Assembly (NCBI GenBank): GCA_016712265.1
Contig: JADJRJ010000031.1
Span: forward strand, 806,001 to 870,000
DNA from: Gemmatimonadota bacterium
Lineage (GTDB): Bacteria > Gemmatimonadota > Gemmatimonadetes > Gemmatimonadales > Gemmatimonadaceae
Reading direction: 5' to 3'
DNA: 64,000 nt
A model generated the notes under the pieces. The model did not search any database. It saw only the letters and a list, made by a program, of their open reading frames with translations, and had not been told where the DNA came from. Position numbers and translations under genes: made by a program. Below, in pieces: positions 45,701 through 52,988 of the stretch; positions within the stretch are counted from its first letter, which is position 1, and every line of letters begins with the position of its first letter.

Positions 45701-47338
45701 GGCCACGCGCTCTACGGCGTCAACGCCACGGCCAAGCTCGGCACCAACACCACCCTCTTCGGTGAACTCGGCTGGACGCGCCCCGAAGGCGCGGCCAGCG
45801 GCGACGCGCAACGCGTTGAGTTGCGGCACCAGTCGTCGACGCTCGAGGGCCGGCTGTTCGCGGTCCGCTCCGACGCCGGGTACGCCAACCTGTCCTCGGT
45901 CTTCACTGGCGGGCGCACCGAGTTCGGCGGCCGTTTCTCGAAGCAGCTTGCCGCCGGCACGCGCCTGGTGGCGGAAGGGCTCCGCTCGCAATACGGAGCG
46001 GACGGGGCACGGCGTGAAGGCGCGCTCCTCGCCATCGAGCGGCAGTTCTCGCAGGCCCTGCGTGGCGAGTTCGGCTACCGCTACGCCCGCACCAATGAAC
46101 CGGAGACGGCGACCGGGGTGATCGTTCCGGGGACGCCGGTGGACGACCGCGACGTGAGCGCCCTACGTGCACGACTGCAGTACACCCTGCCGCAGAACAC
46201 GCGAACCTCGGTGTTCGGTGAGGTCGAGCAGGACGTACGCGACGCCGATCGTCGGCGCCTGGCCGTCGGTGGCGAGTACATCATCGCCAACCGTGCACGA
46301 CTCTACGGACGCCACGAGATGCTCGCGGGCTTCCGGGACCAGTTCACGCCGTCGCTGGGCAAGGACCGCAACTACACCGTGTTCGGCGTCGATGCCGATT
46401 ACCTCAAGAACACGCAGGTCTTCAGCGAGTACCGCGCGCGCGATGCCTTCAACGGCCGGGACGTCGAGGCGTCGATCGGGTTGCGTAATCGCTGGGCGAT
46501 CGCGCCAGGGTTGTTGCTGAACACCTCGTTCGAGCGGGTCTCGCCGCTCTTGCAGGGCGTCAGCACCCAGACCAACCAGAACGAGGCGCTCGCGATCACC
46601 GGTGCCATCGAATGGACCAAGCCGTCACTCTGGAAGAGCACGGCGCGCCTCGAGTACCGTGACGCCTTCACTGGCGATAACACCCTCGCGTCGTTCGGCT
46701 ATGCGCGAAAGCTCTCGCGCGACTGGACGCTGCTCGGTCGCACGCTGTGGGATGACTACGACGCCGCCCAGCGCCAGACCCGCGGCTTCTCGCAATTCGG
46801 CCTCGCCTGGCGCGAGACCGATCGCAACCACTGGAACGCCTTGGCCCGATACGAACATCGCTTCGAACGCCTTGGGGGACTCGGGCAGGCGCTGTCCACG
46901 CGCGACCAGGCGCACATCCTGGCCGCGATGGTCAACTACCAGCCGGTGCAGCGCTTCACCTTCTCCGGCCGCTACGCCGGGAAGATGGCGAACAACCGCG
47001 TCAACGGGATCGAGAGTGATAACACCGCCCAACTCCTCATGGCGCGCGGGGTCCTGGATCTCAGCTCCCGGTTTGACGCCGGCCTGATCACCTCGACCCT
47101 CTTCAGTGACGGGTTCGCCGATCGTCGCTACGGCCTGGGGGGCGAGCTTGGCCTCATCCTCATGAAGAACCTCCGCGTGGCTGGCGGCTACAACCTGTTT
47201 GGCTTCACCGACAAGGACCTCAACACGATGGGCACCACGCGCAAGGGACCGTACCTCGAACTCGGCTTCAAATTCGACGAGAGCCTGTTCGGGATCGGCG
47301 GCGCGCCGCCCTCGGGCAGCAGCAAGGAGGAAGAGTAA
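36800..47338 (+). CDS. Giant DUF11-repeat surface protein with C-terminal outer-membrane barrel
   Basis: 3512 residues. Order: signal peptide (LLAPALPLALSLPASGPA); an N-terminal divergent DUF11-like domain (about 35-205); 17 DUF11 modules of about 124 residues (208 to about 2320), each starting like DLTIAKSHTGNF and holding TDTLPAGLTF and a GWSCxxxGQxVTC disulfide pair; an SdrD-B-like domain (FIQCDCERQGMQDAGEVGIP, about 2324-2430); a linker; a Big_1-like Ig domain (VPADGQSMTEVAVRVLDSQG, about 2570-2680); then about 780 residues of alternating strands (TLSYDSERDRGRTFF, FGELGWTRPEG, GYRYARTNE, KGPYLELGFKFDES) that look like a large outer-membrane barrel. Some or all of the DUF11 stalk is probably outside the cell. 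The OmpA-family gene starts 1 bp after its stop. Adhesion or cell-cell contact is inferred. Confidence 0.85.
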   Translation: MFWSRFLLAPALPLALSLPASGPALPPPPVLRPVVVLATGLPGNVIKTVTDLNGGTVLPGDTLVYDVTVSNTGGPDDALQVALIDSIPANTTFASGSLVITSGPNAGAKTDATGDDQAFHEPAFNRIRFRLGTAATATLNGTIAANTSTSVQFRVVVNAGVGQGTVISNSAQLRFRDGGTNAETAVASRPPGGPIGGTPTTVTVELPDLTIAKSHTGNFVRGATGTYSLVVTNAGSGTTAGTYSVSDVLPAGLTPTLATGTGWSCAIVAQTVTCTRSGTLASAAAAPPITLTVSVSNGAAGAITNTATVSGGGESNAGNNSASDPTTVVDPPIDLSITKSHVGNFVGLRQGTFTLTVTNQTVATGTGPLTVTDTLPTGVTFSSGTGAGWSCGATGQVVTCLNAGPIGPNASTAITLTVDVGAAAYPSFVNRAWIAIAGDAVPANDVSSDAVNVESIPDFAITKTAGGAFVVGNQATYTIGITNTSSGPSTGVTTVTDTLPTGLSFVSGTGAGWSCGATGQIVSCTQPAGVASGASIPITLTVDVLTAAAPSVTNRAHVQSPGDVNTSNNTATVTTPVSNPAGADLTITKTHTGNFTVGTNGVYTLRVTNSGTTAFSGTFTIADTLPAGLTFVSGPPPCPAVGQVITCTVTTPLNPGSSTSASITVAVGPAAFPSVTNRAHVASPGDGNPNNNSAADPTTVGSNIDLAITKTATTAFTVGSPASYALAIANVGTTATQGIISVTDTLPTGLLFQSATGTGWSCGVSGSIVTCTNPGPLAPATSSTITLSVSVTAPAAPSVTNTAHVATPADAVSGNNSSTVVTPVGTAAAPDLTMAKSATSAFVVGSSATYNLAVTNAGSAATSGALTVTDTLPAGLAFASGTGTGWSCAATGQVVTCTNAGPLGVAATSTLTLTVTVSAPAVPSVTNTAHVATTGESNANNNSGSATTPVTSPSGVDLTITKTHTGNFTVGTNGVYTLRVTNSGTVAFSGTFTIVDTLPAGLTFVSGPPPCPAVGQVITCTVTTPLNVGSSTSASITVAVGPAAAPSVTNRAHVASGLDGNPNNNTAIDPTTVLSIPDLAITKSATSAFTVGSSATYDLTITNVSTGSTTGALTVTDTLPAGLAFASGTGTGWSCGAAGQVVICTNPGPLAASASTAITLTVNVSAPAAPSVTNRAWISTPGDANTTNDLGTAVTPVTTPGAPNLALSKSHTGTFVVGQQGIYTLAISNVGSVATTGTITLTDTLPTGLTFASGTGTSWSCGATGQIVTCTNPGPLAAAASTSIALTVNVGAAALPSVTNRATVATPGDTDPSNDVGTDPTTVVSVPDLTIAKTTSSSFTVGGTATYQLAVTNVSAGPTTGSITVTDVLPSGLTYQSFAGAGWSCSAVGQTVTCTSPGPLGASASSTVSLQVAVGSAAVPSVTNTATVSTPGDLNTTNNSSTISTPVATTLLDLSIAKTLVGTLVAGQNATYALTVLNNSTQPTTGPITVTDVLPTGLTFTASSGATCSAVGQTVTCTRSAALAAGQSFAITLQVAVAAGLSGTVTNTATVATAGDSDPTNNTASVAAPVATGIDLAIAKTASPLTVGSNGSFVLTVSNVGSSPTIGQITVTDNLPAGLTFVSGSGTDFTCSAAGQLVTCSRANVLAAGQSVALTLVVSVGNTAAPSVVNTATVTTLGDVVPGNNTATTGSVPVGAPTPDLALAKSLLTPPVAGGSVTFRLTVSNVGGAATSGTTTVTDILQTGLTFVSASGSGWTCTAVGQTVTCTNPTPIAAGTTSTIDLVVAVAADVTSIANTATVGVPGDGNPGNDTGGISPTPTTLPPDLALDKVANGPFLVGQPASYTITVRNAGSGPTTGLITVTDVVPNGLTITGATGSGWTCTIAGQVVTCTHPGPLAPNGTLTITLTVVPTAAAVPAVTNRASVATPGDANPGNNDDTVTTPVAGVIDLALTKQGADTLVVGAPTTYTLTARNIGTVPTTAPIVVTDSLPAGLTFVGASGPGFTCTAAGQLVTCTRTAPPLGAGESVTISVTANVTADAPATVRNVACVRTTGDTNTANDCGTKVSTPLGDVDLVALKDVIGPVEVGRPATFTLAVRNIGTAPARPPITMVDTLPAGLTFVSATGTGWQCGAAGNIVTCIRPTALPPGLSPAVTLTVNVTAAAFPRVTNCLVVRGTNETGSLLNNRSCSDPAVVGQGKLELEKRVARAEVQVGEVADYTIVVKNGGAGDVLDGIVTDILPAGFLLEAQSVRVNGAGGIVVTGAPGPRLVFEVGRVPANGQVTLTYRVRVGPGARSGQQVNVAVAASKSRGGETPPARATVRVSGGVFDERGAILGKVFIQCDCERQGMQDAGEVGIPGVRVYLEDGTSAVTDVEGKYNFYNVSSRLHVVKVDRTTLPNGAELVPLVNRNAGDGYTRFADVKAGELHRADFADGSRSPEVLKAVLARRRTGEVNNAGEPAQPVVGYAPRNAVTDRELGGVMGDPARVRQGLIVATDSIVAVPRAGIEVSGAFQSPAQGGGRQGIEQTWTRRYAPLFRGPGLTEVNSQLPVTPLRARALQEGTSQANRGLVELRLGSSLVNQGVPADGQSMTEVAVRVLDSQGNPRPGRTVVTLEASLGRWSANDVGGTEQGLQAVLENGEGSFLLIAAPQPGVGEVRVTTPDASTTVQVTFVPVNRQMLVSGLVHARIDWQKLLNGGLGLSDRSDGFDDALRHWSTGDDTSATRAGVRTQLFMKGTVLDDRLLTLSYDSERDRGRTFFRDISPNEFFPVYGDASIREFDAQSRRRFYARLDKGTGYTMYGDFQTTRADDRRVLTAYDRSLTGFVQHLEGRDGTATFFASQGRISQQVDEISGRGISGPYALSRSTGLINSERVEIIVRDRNQPSVILSRTAMTRFADYTIEPVTGRILFRAPVQSLDANLNPVSIRVTYETEDGRSKAFWVYGLDGSVRAGDRLELGATVARDEGPTTGHALYGVNATAKLGTNTTLFGELGWTRPEGAASGDAQRVELRHQSSTLEGRLFAVRSDAGYANLSSVFTGGRTEFGGRFSKQLAAGTRLVAEGLRSQYGADGARREGALLAIERQFSQALRGEFGYRYARTNEPETATGVIVPGTPVDDRDVSALRARLQYTLPQNTRTSVFGEVEQDVRDADRRRLAVGGEYIIANRARLYGRHEMLAGFRDQFTPSLGKDRNYTVFGVDADYLKNTQVFSEYRARDAFNGRDVEASIGLRNRWAIAPGLLLNTSFERVSPLLQGVSTQTNQNEALAITGAIEWTKPSLWKSTARLEYRDAFTGDNTLASFGYARKLSRDWTLLGRTLWDDYDAAQRQTRGFSQFGLAWRETDRNHWNALARYEHRFERLGGLGQALSTRDQAHILAAMVNYQPVQRFTFSGRYAGKMANNRVNGIESDNTAQLLMARGVLDLSSRFDAGLITSTLFSDGFADRRYGLGGELGLILMKNLRVAGGYNLFGFTDKDLNTMGTTRKGPYLELGFKFDESLFGIGGAPPSGSSKEEE
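37421..43395 (+). repeat. Tandem DUF11 coding repeats, about 373 bp each
   Basis: Starts of successive modules fall near 37421, 37798, 38170, 38548, 38912, 39290, 39668, 40032, 40410, 40784, 41156, 41522, 41897, 42270, 42640, 43016 and 43396. Modules at 38548 and 39668 are nearly identical in protein sequence for their whole length and share long DNA runs, while their neighbours are much more divergent. This implies a recent internal duplication or gene conversion over a distance of three modules. Confidence 0.85.
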
Positions 47339-47339
47339 G

Positions 47340-48455
47340 ATGCGACGCCTGACACTCGGCGCGTTAGGCGCCCTCATGGGTGCGGCCGTGAGTGTGGGGG
47401 CCCAGGCTCCCGCCGGCCAGCGCCTGACCCCGGTCGCGCAGCGGATCACCGACGAGGCCTTCGCCCGCGACCTCGCCGTCTTTCACGCCCTGGAGCAGCG
47501 CGTGGCGCGCACCTCATCGGCGGCCGGCACCCGCAAGTACCTCGCGACCCGCGCCGCGGAGTACGTGACCATGGCCCGCGACGCCTATGAGCGCAACGAT
47601 CGCACGGCCTTTCCGGAAGACATGATCGTGCTCGCCGAGCGTGATCTGTCGGTGGTCGAATCTGGGGGTGAGGTGCCGGCGGGAACGCTCGGCAGTGTGC
47701 TGTTCCCGAACAACGTGCGCGTGTTCGGCGAGGAGCTGCTCGGCAAGGCGATGACCCTGCGGCAGGAGGCTGACCGCCTCGGCGCTCCGGATGAGATAGC
47801 CCGTGCCGAGGCGACGTTGTTGCGCGCCGGCCACCCAATCCTTGCTGGGCCCGCGTGCGTGAGCGATGCTGACGCCCTGCGCGACGCCGAACAGCGCCTC
47901 CTGGCCGTCGAGCGCACGCGCGTGAACCCGGTCCCGGTGGAGCCGCCGATGGTCGTGCCGGATCGACCGGCTCCCGTGCCGCAACCGGATAGCGCGCGCC
48001 TGCCACGCCGCGCGTGCGACGGCCCCGAGCGTCTCTCGAACGTGGCGCGTGCCGTCCATTTCGCCCTGGACAAGCATGACCTCGCAGCATCGACGCGTCG
48101 CGTACTCGATGCGACCATCGCGCAGCTCAAGGCGAACCCGGCCGTGCGCGTGCGATTGAGCGGGCACACGGACCCACGGGCGAGCAATGCGTACAACCAG
48201 GCGTTGTCGCAGCGGCGGGTGGATGCCGTCAGTGCCTACCTGGCGGCCAACGGCATCGCCGGGGATCGCATCCTGCGAGCCGATGCGTTAGGCGAGGACC
48301 GGTTGCTGGAGCCCATCCGCGATGCACGCGACATGGCGCGGAACCGGCGGGTGGAGATCATCTACCTGCTGTGCGATGGGTCGGAGCTGGTGCCCGACGA
48401 GACGCTGGACGACCTGCAGCTGGAGGCGGTGCGGCGGCGGCAGAAGGAGAAGTAG
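47340..48455 (+). CDS. OmpA-family outer-membrane/peptidoglycan-linking protein
   Basis: 371 residues from ATG 47340, 1 bp after the giant gene. A signal peptide (GALGALMGAAVSVGAQ) is followed by a helical N-terminal part of about 200 residues with a Cys (GPACVSDADAL), a Pro-rich linker (NPVPVEPPMVVPDRPAP VPQP) and a C-terminal OmpA domain: VHFALDKHDLAASTRRVLDA, RVRLSGHTDPRASNAYNQAL, SQRRVDAVSAYLAANGI, DMARNRRVEIIYLL. The OmpA domain binds peptidoglycan. The helical front part lacks barrel strands. It probably anchors or stabilises the giant protein at the wall. Two heptad repeat units follow its stop directly. Confidence 0.9.
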   Translation: MRRLTLGALGALMGAAVSVGAQAPAGQRLTPVAQRITDEAFARDLAVFHALEQRVARTSSAAGTRKYLATRAAEYVTMARDAYERNDRTAFPEDMIVLAERDLSVVESGGEVPAGTLGSVLFPNNVRVFGEELLGKAMTLRQEADRLGAPDEIARAEATLLRAGHPILAGPACVSDADALRDAEQRLLAVERTRVNPVPVEPPMVVPDRPAPVPQPDSARLPRRACDGPERLSNVARAVHFALDKHDLAASTRRVLDATIAQLKANPAVRVRLSGHTDPRASNAYNQALSQRRVDAVSAYLAANGIAGDRILRADALGEDRLLEPIRDARDMARNRRVEIIYLLCDGSELVPDETLDDLQLEAVRRRQKEK

Positions 48456-48469
48456 ACGGCAGACGGCAG
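48456..48469 (+). repeat. Tandem 7-bp repeat, third site
   Basis: Two ACGGCAG units directly follow the OmpA-family stop codon (TAG 48453-48455), and a degenerate AAACGGCC comes next. This is the same unit and the same orientation relative to the gene as behind sdhA and the E1 gene. Confidence 0.75.
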
Positions 48470-48483
48470 AAACGGCCAACGAC

Positions 48484-48510
48484 GGCGCCCCGGACTCAAT
48501 CCGGGGCGCC
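48484..48510. terminator. Strong hairpin between convergent genes
   Basis: GGCGCCCCGGA (48484-48494), a CTCAA loop and a perfect complement (48500-48510); one more outer C-G pair extends it. It ends the giant/OmpA operon on the plus strand and the dehydrogenase gene on the minus strand. No T-run is present. Confidence 0.7.
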
Positions 48511-48529
48511 GTGTCGTGTGCCCTTCGGT

Positions 48530-49597
48530 CTACAGCGCCTCGGCGATCGCGCGACCCAGCTCTGTGGTCGTCGCCCGGCCGCCCATGTCCGGCGTGCGCG
48601 GGATGCCGGGGTCGCTGAGCACACGCTCGATGGCCCCGACGATGTCGGCGGCAGCTTCGGGATGCCCCAGGTGCTCCAGCATCAGCGCGCCGGACCAGAT
48701 CATCCCGATCGGGTTGGCGATCCCGCGCCCGGCGATGTCCGGCGCGGAGCCGTGCACGGGTTCGAACAGTGACGGAAAGCTGCGCTCAGGATTGATGTTC
48801 GCACTCGGCGCGATCCCGATCGTGCCGGTGCAGGCCGGCCCCAGGTCGGAGAGGATGTCGCCAAAGAGGTTGCTCGCCACAACCACGTCGAACCAGTCGG
48901 GATGCAACACGAAGTTGGCGCACAGGATGTCGATGTGGTACTTGTCCACACGCACGTCGGGGAAATCGGACGCCATCGCGGCGACGCGCTCGTCCCAGTA
49001 GGGCATCGTGATGTTGATCCCGTTGCTCTTCGTCGCCGAGGTGAGGTGGCGCTTCGGCCGGCGCTGTGCGAGGTCGAAGGCGAAGCGCAGGACGCGGTCC
49101 ACCCCGATGCGCGTCATCACGGTCTCCTGGATGACCGTCTCGCGCGAGGTCCCCTCGAAGAGACGCCCCCCGATGCTCGAGTACTCCCCCTCGGTGTTTT
49201 CGCGCACGACGTAGAAGTCGATGTCGCCCGGGGTGCGGCCGGCGAGCGGTGAGGGGACGCCGGGCATCAACCGGCACGGGCGCAGGTTGACGTATTGGTC
49301 GAACTCGCGCCGGAACTTGAGCAAGCTGCCCCACAGCGAGACATGGTCGGGGACGGTTGCCGGCCATCCGACGGCACCGAAGTAGATCGCATCAGTCGCG
49401 AGCAGCTGTTCGCGCCAGTCGTCCGGCATCATCTGGCCGTGCGCGAGGTACCAGTCGCAGCTCGCCCATGGCTTCTCGTGCCAGGTGAACGTCAGGCCGT
49501 GCCTCGCCCCGACCGCCTCGAGCACACGGAGCCCCTCGGGGATCACTTCCTTGCCGATCCCGTCACCGGGAATGACGCTGATGTCGTAGTGGAGCAC
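48530..49597 (-). CDS. Tartrate / D-malate dehydrogenase (decarboxylating), isopropylmalate-dehydrogenase superfamily
   Basis: 355 residues from GTG 49597. Family motifs: ISVIPGDGIGKEVIPEGLRV, FGAVGWPATVPDHVSLWGSL, DFYVVRENTEGEYSSIGGR, TSATKSNGINITMPYWDERV, and SNLFGDILSDLGPACTGTIG with FEPVHGSAPDIAGRGIANPI. The DHVSLWG loop in place of the LeuB substrate loop points to the TtuC/DmlA type rather than 3-isopropylmalate dehydrogenase. It oxidises tartrate or D-malate with NAD+ and a divalent metal. An upstream extension of the frame (to 49738) is low complexity and rejected. Confidence 0.88.
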   Translation of the reverse strand: MLHYDISVIPGDGIGKEVIPEGLRVLEAVGARHGLTFTWHEKPWASCDWYLAHGQMMPDDWREQLLATDAIYFGAVGWPATVPDHVSLWGSLLKFRREFDQYVNLRPCRLMPGVPSPLAGRTPGDIDFYVVRENTEGEYSSIGGRLFEGTSRETVIQETVMTRIGVDRVLRFAFDLAQRRPKRHLTSATKSNGINITMPYWDERVAAMASDFPDVRVDKYHIDILCANFVLHPDWFDVVVASNLFGDILSDLGPACTGTIGIAPSANINPERSFPSLFEPVHGSAPDIAGRGIANPIGMIWSGALMLEHLGHPEAAADIVGAIERVLSDPGIPRTPDMGGRATTTELGRAIAEAL

Positions 49598-49768
49598 GCG
49601 GTACAGAAGGGAGGTGGTGCCCGACCTTCGAGCGATCAGGCTCCGGAGATTATCCCAACGAGCCTCAGCGGTCGAGGGCCGTGCGGCGGCCGCGGGGTTT
49701 GCCCTGCGGCCGCCGCGACGCAACCGGCGCCACTGCATTGGTTCGCGTCCTGCGGAGCGGTCCGCTCC

Positions 49769-52365
49769 CTAGTCGGCGCGTAGCGCCGTCAACAGGTTGG
49801 TGGACGCCGCTCGTCGCGCGGGAAGCACGCTGGCGACGGCCGCGGTCGTCATGAGGACCAGAGCCACCACGACCAGGGTTAACGGGTCACCGGCACGCAC
49901 GCCATACAGGACAGACGACAACCAGCGACCGACAGCGAGCGCGAGCCCCGTGCCCAGGACGACGCCCATGCCAGCGAGGCGCAGCCCTTCGGCCAACACC
50001 GCATGCAGCACGCGCTGGTGTGATGCTCCGAGCGCCAGCCGCACGCCGAAGTCCTTGCGCCGCTGCTGGACGAGGTAGGCGAGCACACCGTAGAGCCCGA
50101 CGGCGCCAAGCAGGAGGCCGAGGATCCCGAACGCACCGAGCAGCACCACCAGCATGCGCGGGCGTGCGAGGGCGTCGCGCACCGCCTCCTCCATGGTGAA
50201 TGTGGTGCGAATCACCTGGAGGGGGTCCACCTCGCGGATGGCGCGTCGGACCGCCGCGGCGATCGCGAGCGGCGAGCCGTGGGTGCGAACGACCAGGTTC
50301 ACCCCGACGCGTCCCTGCTGCATCTCATGCACGTAGATCGTGGGCTCGGCCTCGGCTGCTACCTCCGACTGGCGGATGCCCTGGACCACGCCGACGATCT
50401 CAACCCCCGCGTTCGCACCGAACACCAGCCGCTCGCCCACCGCGTCGCGACCCGGGAACCAGCGTCGGGCAAAGGCGCGATTCACGACTACCACTGGGGG
50501 CGCGTCCCGCCGATCGGCCGGTAAGAACTCCCGTCCCCCTTCCACGCGCGTGCCCATGACCGCAAAGAACCCATCGCTCACATTGAGCATCGCCGCGGTA
50601 GGTGAGTCTTCACCCGCGGGAACGACCATACCCGGCAGGCGAAAGCCCACGCGTTCTCCCGTGCCCTGGAACGGGGCTTCCTTCACGGCCCCGGCCGACA
50701 CGACGCCTGGCACGGCTCTCACCTGTTGCAGGATGCGCTCGTAGACCAGCGGGTAGTTGTCGCCGTGTCGCTCCGTGCTCAGCGAATAGCTCACGACCAG
50801 GAGATGATCCGGTCGGAATCCGAGGTCGACGCCCGTCAGCGCCCGCAGGCTGCGCACCATGAGTCCCCCCGCCACCACCAGCACCATCGCGAGGGTGACC
50901 TCGGCCACCACGAGCACGCGCCGACCGCGTGTTCGCAGGCCGGTCGCCGACCTGGTGGATCGCAAGGCGTCGGCGGTCCAGGCCGATGCTGACACGGCGG
51001 GGACCGCACCAAAGAGCAGTCCCGCGATGACGGAGAGCCCGGTGGCGAAGGCAAGCACGGTCCCGTCGAGCACGACCTCACCCCCGCGCGGCAGTTGGTC
51101 GGCGGCGGCGATGCGCACCAGCCGCACCAGGCCGTAGGCGGTCGCCACACCGAGGGCGCCCCCGAGCGAGGCAAGGACCAGGCTCTCGGTCACGAGTTGC
51201 TGGACCAGCCGACCCCGAGACGCCCCAAGCGCGGTTCGCACGGCCACCTCGCCAGCGCGTGCCGTCGCACGCGCCAGCTGCAGCGAGGCCACGTTGACGC
51301 ACGCAATGAGCAGCAGCAGCCCCACGGCCCCGAGCAAGAGCCACAGGGTGCGGCTCACATCGCCGACGATGGAGCCGTGCAGTGGCCGCACGGTGACCCC
51401 GTCCCACGCGGCGTTCTCCGGATAACGCGCTGCGAGGCGCGTCGCGATGGTGTGCAGCTCCGTGGAGACCTCGCCCTGCGAGGTCCCATCGCGCGCGCGC
51501 GCGACGACCCCAAGGAGGCGGACGAAGCGCAAGCGGGGAATCTGGTCGTCGGTGAAGATCGAGAAGGGCACGTACACGTCGGCTGCAGCGGACGGGTAGG
51601 TGAACGTGGCAGGCAGGACTCCGATGACCTGGAACGGGGAGCCATTGATGGTGAGGGCGCGTCCCACCACCGAGGGATCCGCGCCAAAGCGGCGCCGCCA
51701 GAAGGGCTCCGTGAGGACGACGACACGATCGGGGCCGCCGCGAACGAGTTCGTCCTCCCGGGGGAGGCGGCCGTGCACGGGTGTTCGGGTTCGCCCTCGC
51801 CGGTGAAGTCGAGGCCGCTTCCGTCCTGGTGGAAGTATCCTCCCAGGTCGGCGACCGCGGAGCGTTGCGCCCGGAAGTCATCGAGGTCCATGGCGGACAT
51901 GCCCGCTTCCAGGGTCCCCGCGCTCGCGTTCGCGGACCACACGCGATAGAGCTGGCCCGGATCCGGGTAGGTCAGGGGGCGGAGCACGATCGAGTGCACG
52001 AGGGAGAAGATGGCCGTGGTGGCCCCGATGCCTAACGCCAGCGTCAGGAGCGTGGTCGCGGTGAAGGCAGGGGCGCGCCGAAGCCCGCGCCAGGCGTAGC
52101 TGACGTCCTGGCGGATGGCGCCCCAGCGATCCCGACGGGCGCCCGCGGCGAGTGTCGCGCGATCCAGCCGCGTGGCATAACGCCGTGCCTCGGCGACGTC
52201 GCCGAAATCGTCGAGGGCCTTCGATCGTGCGGCCTCCGGTGAGAGCCCCTGTGCCACGAGATCGTCAGTCCGGGCGTCCAGGTGGAACTGCAGCTCGGCC
52301 TCAACGTCGCGCGCCACGTCCTGCGGCCCGCGCACGGGAAGGTTGATCCAGCGGCGCCAGTTCAT
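49769..52365 (-). pseudogene. ADOP-type ABC permease (MacB-like) broken by a frameshift near 51.78 kb
   Basis: The N-terminal half starts at ATG 52365 (MNWRRWINLPVRGPQDVARD) with the ADOP helix region, a first membrane helix (TATTLLTLALGIGATTAIFS) and the start of a MacB_PCD domain, ending around LDFTGEGEPEH near 51.79 kb. The second half continues in another frame from about 51.78 kb (VHGRLPREDELVRGGPDRVV) through PCD, FtsX helices and a second PCD/FtsX unit to 49769 (LLTALRAD). In intact relatives a stretch like 'ANFFDVLGVRPALG' joins the two parts. Here about 17-20 residues are missing and the frame changes, so the junction looks like a deletion. Either it is a real pseudogene or an assembly error. 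The start overlaps the PadR stop by 4 bp. Confidence 0.75.
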
Positions 52366-52691
52366 GCGGGCTCCAGGACGGCGAAGACCGCCGCCGCGTA
52401 GCGTCGCCAGTCGGCTTCGGATCGACGCAGCATCGCGCGACCGGCAGCTGTGAGTTTGTAGTAGCGCGCCCGGCGGTTGTTCTCGCTGACCCCCCACGTC
52501 GCCTCCAGTGCGCCCGCGTGCTCCAGCCGATGCAGCGCCTTATAGAGGGGCGCGTCCTCGATATCGAGGGTTCCCCCGGTGCGATCCCGGATCCAGCGAG
52601 CGACGGCGTAACTGTGCATGGGCTCCCATGCCAGGGTACGCAGGATGAGGACGTCGAGTGTCCCCTGCAGCAGGCTCATCGTCTCCGGCAT
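52362..52691 (-). CDS. PadR-family transcriptional regulator
   Basis: 109 residues from ATG 52691 (MPETMSLLQG), with a G-rich SD about 8 bp upstream. The PadR pattern is clear: LLQGTLDVLILRTLAWEPMH, SYAVARWIRDRTGG, LYKALHRLEHAGALEATWG, YYKLTAAGRAML. It is a winged helix with a C-terminal dimer helix. It overlaps the permease start (ATGA). PadR-ADOP pairs are very common in high-GC soil phyla and are thought to regulate the permease. Since the permease is broken, the regulator may now be orphaned. Confidence 0.9.
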   Translation of the reverse strand: MPETMSLLQGTLDVLILRTLAWEPMHSYAVARWIRDRTGGTLDIEDAPLYKALHRLEHAGALEATWGVSENNRRARYYKLTAAGRAMLRRSEADWRRYAAAVFAVLEPA

Positions 52692-52988
52692 CGTATTCCC
52701 CCTTACCAAGTACAGGGAAGCTGTCAGTTGGCATGCGCACCGTCAAGCTGTCTGCGCTCGGGTATAACGACATCCGTGGGATCAACTGGCGAGGTCAATG
52801 CGCGTTAGGCGACACGCGGCCGCTGGTCGGTACGCCGCCGACCGGTACGATGGTCCTGGGACGTCGCCCCTTGCGCAGGCATGGCGCTTCGGGGACTCGC
52901 GCCGTCGAACCGGCGGTTCGTCACGAACCGCCACCGGAACGCGAGGGGGCGCGCCATACTCTTCACCTCCACCACCACGATCACGTCC

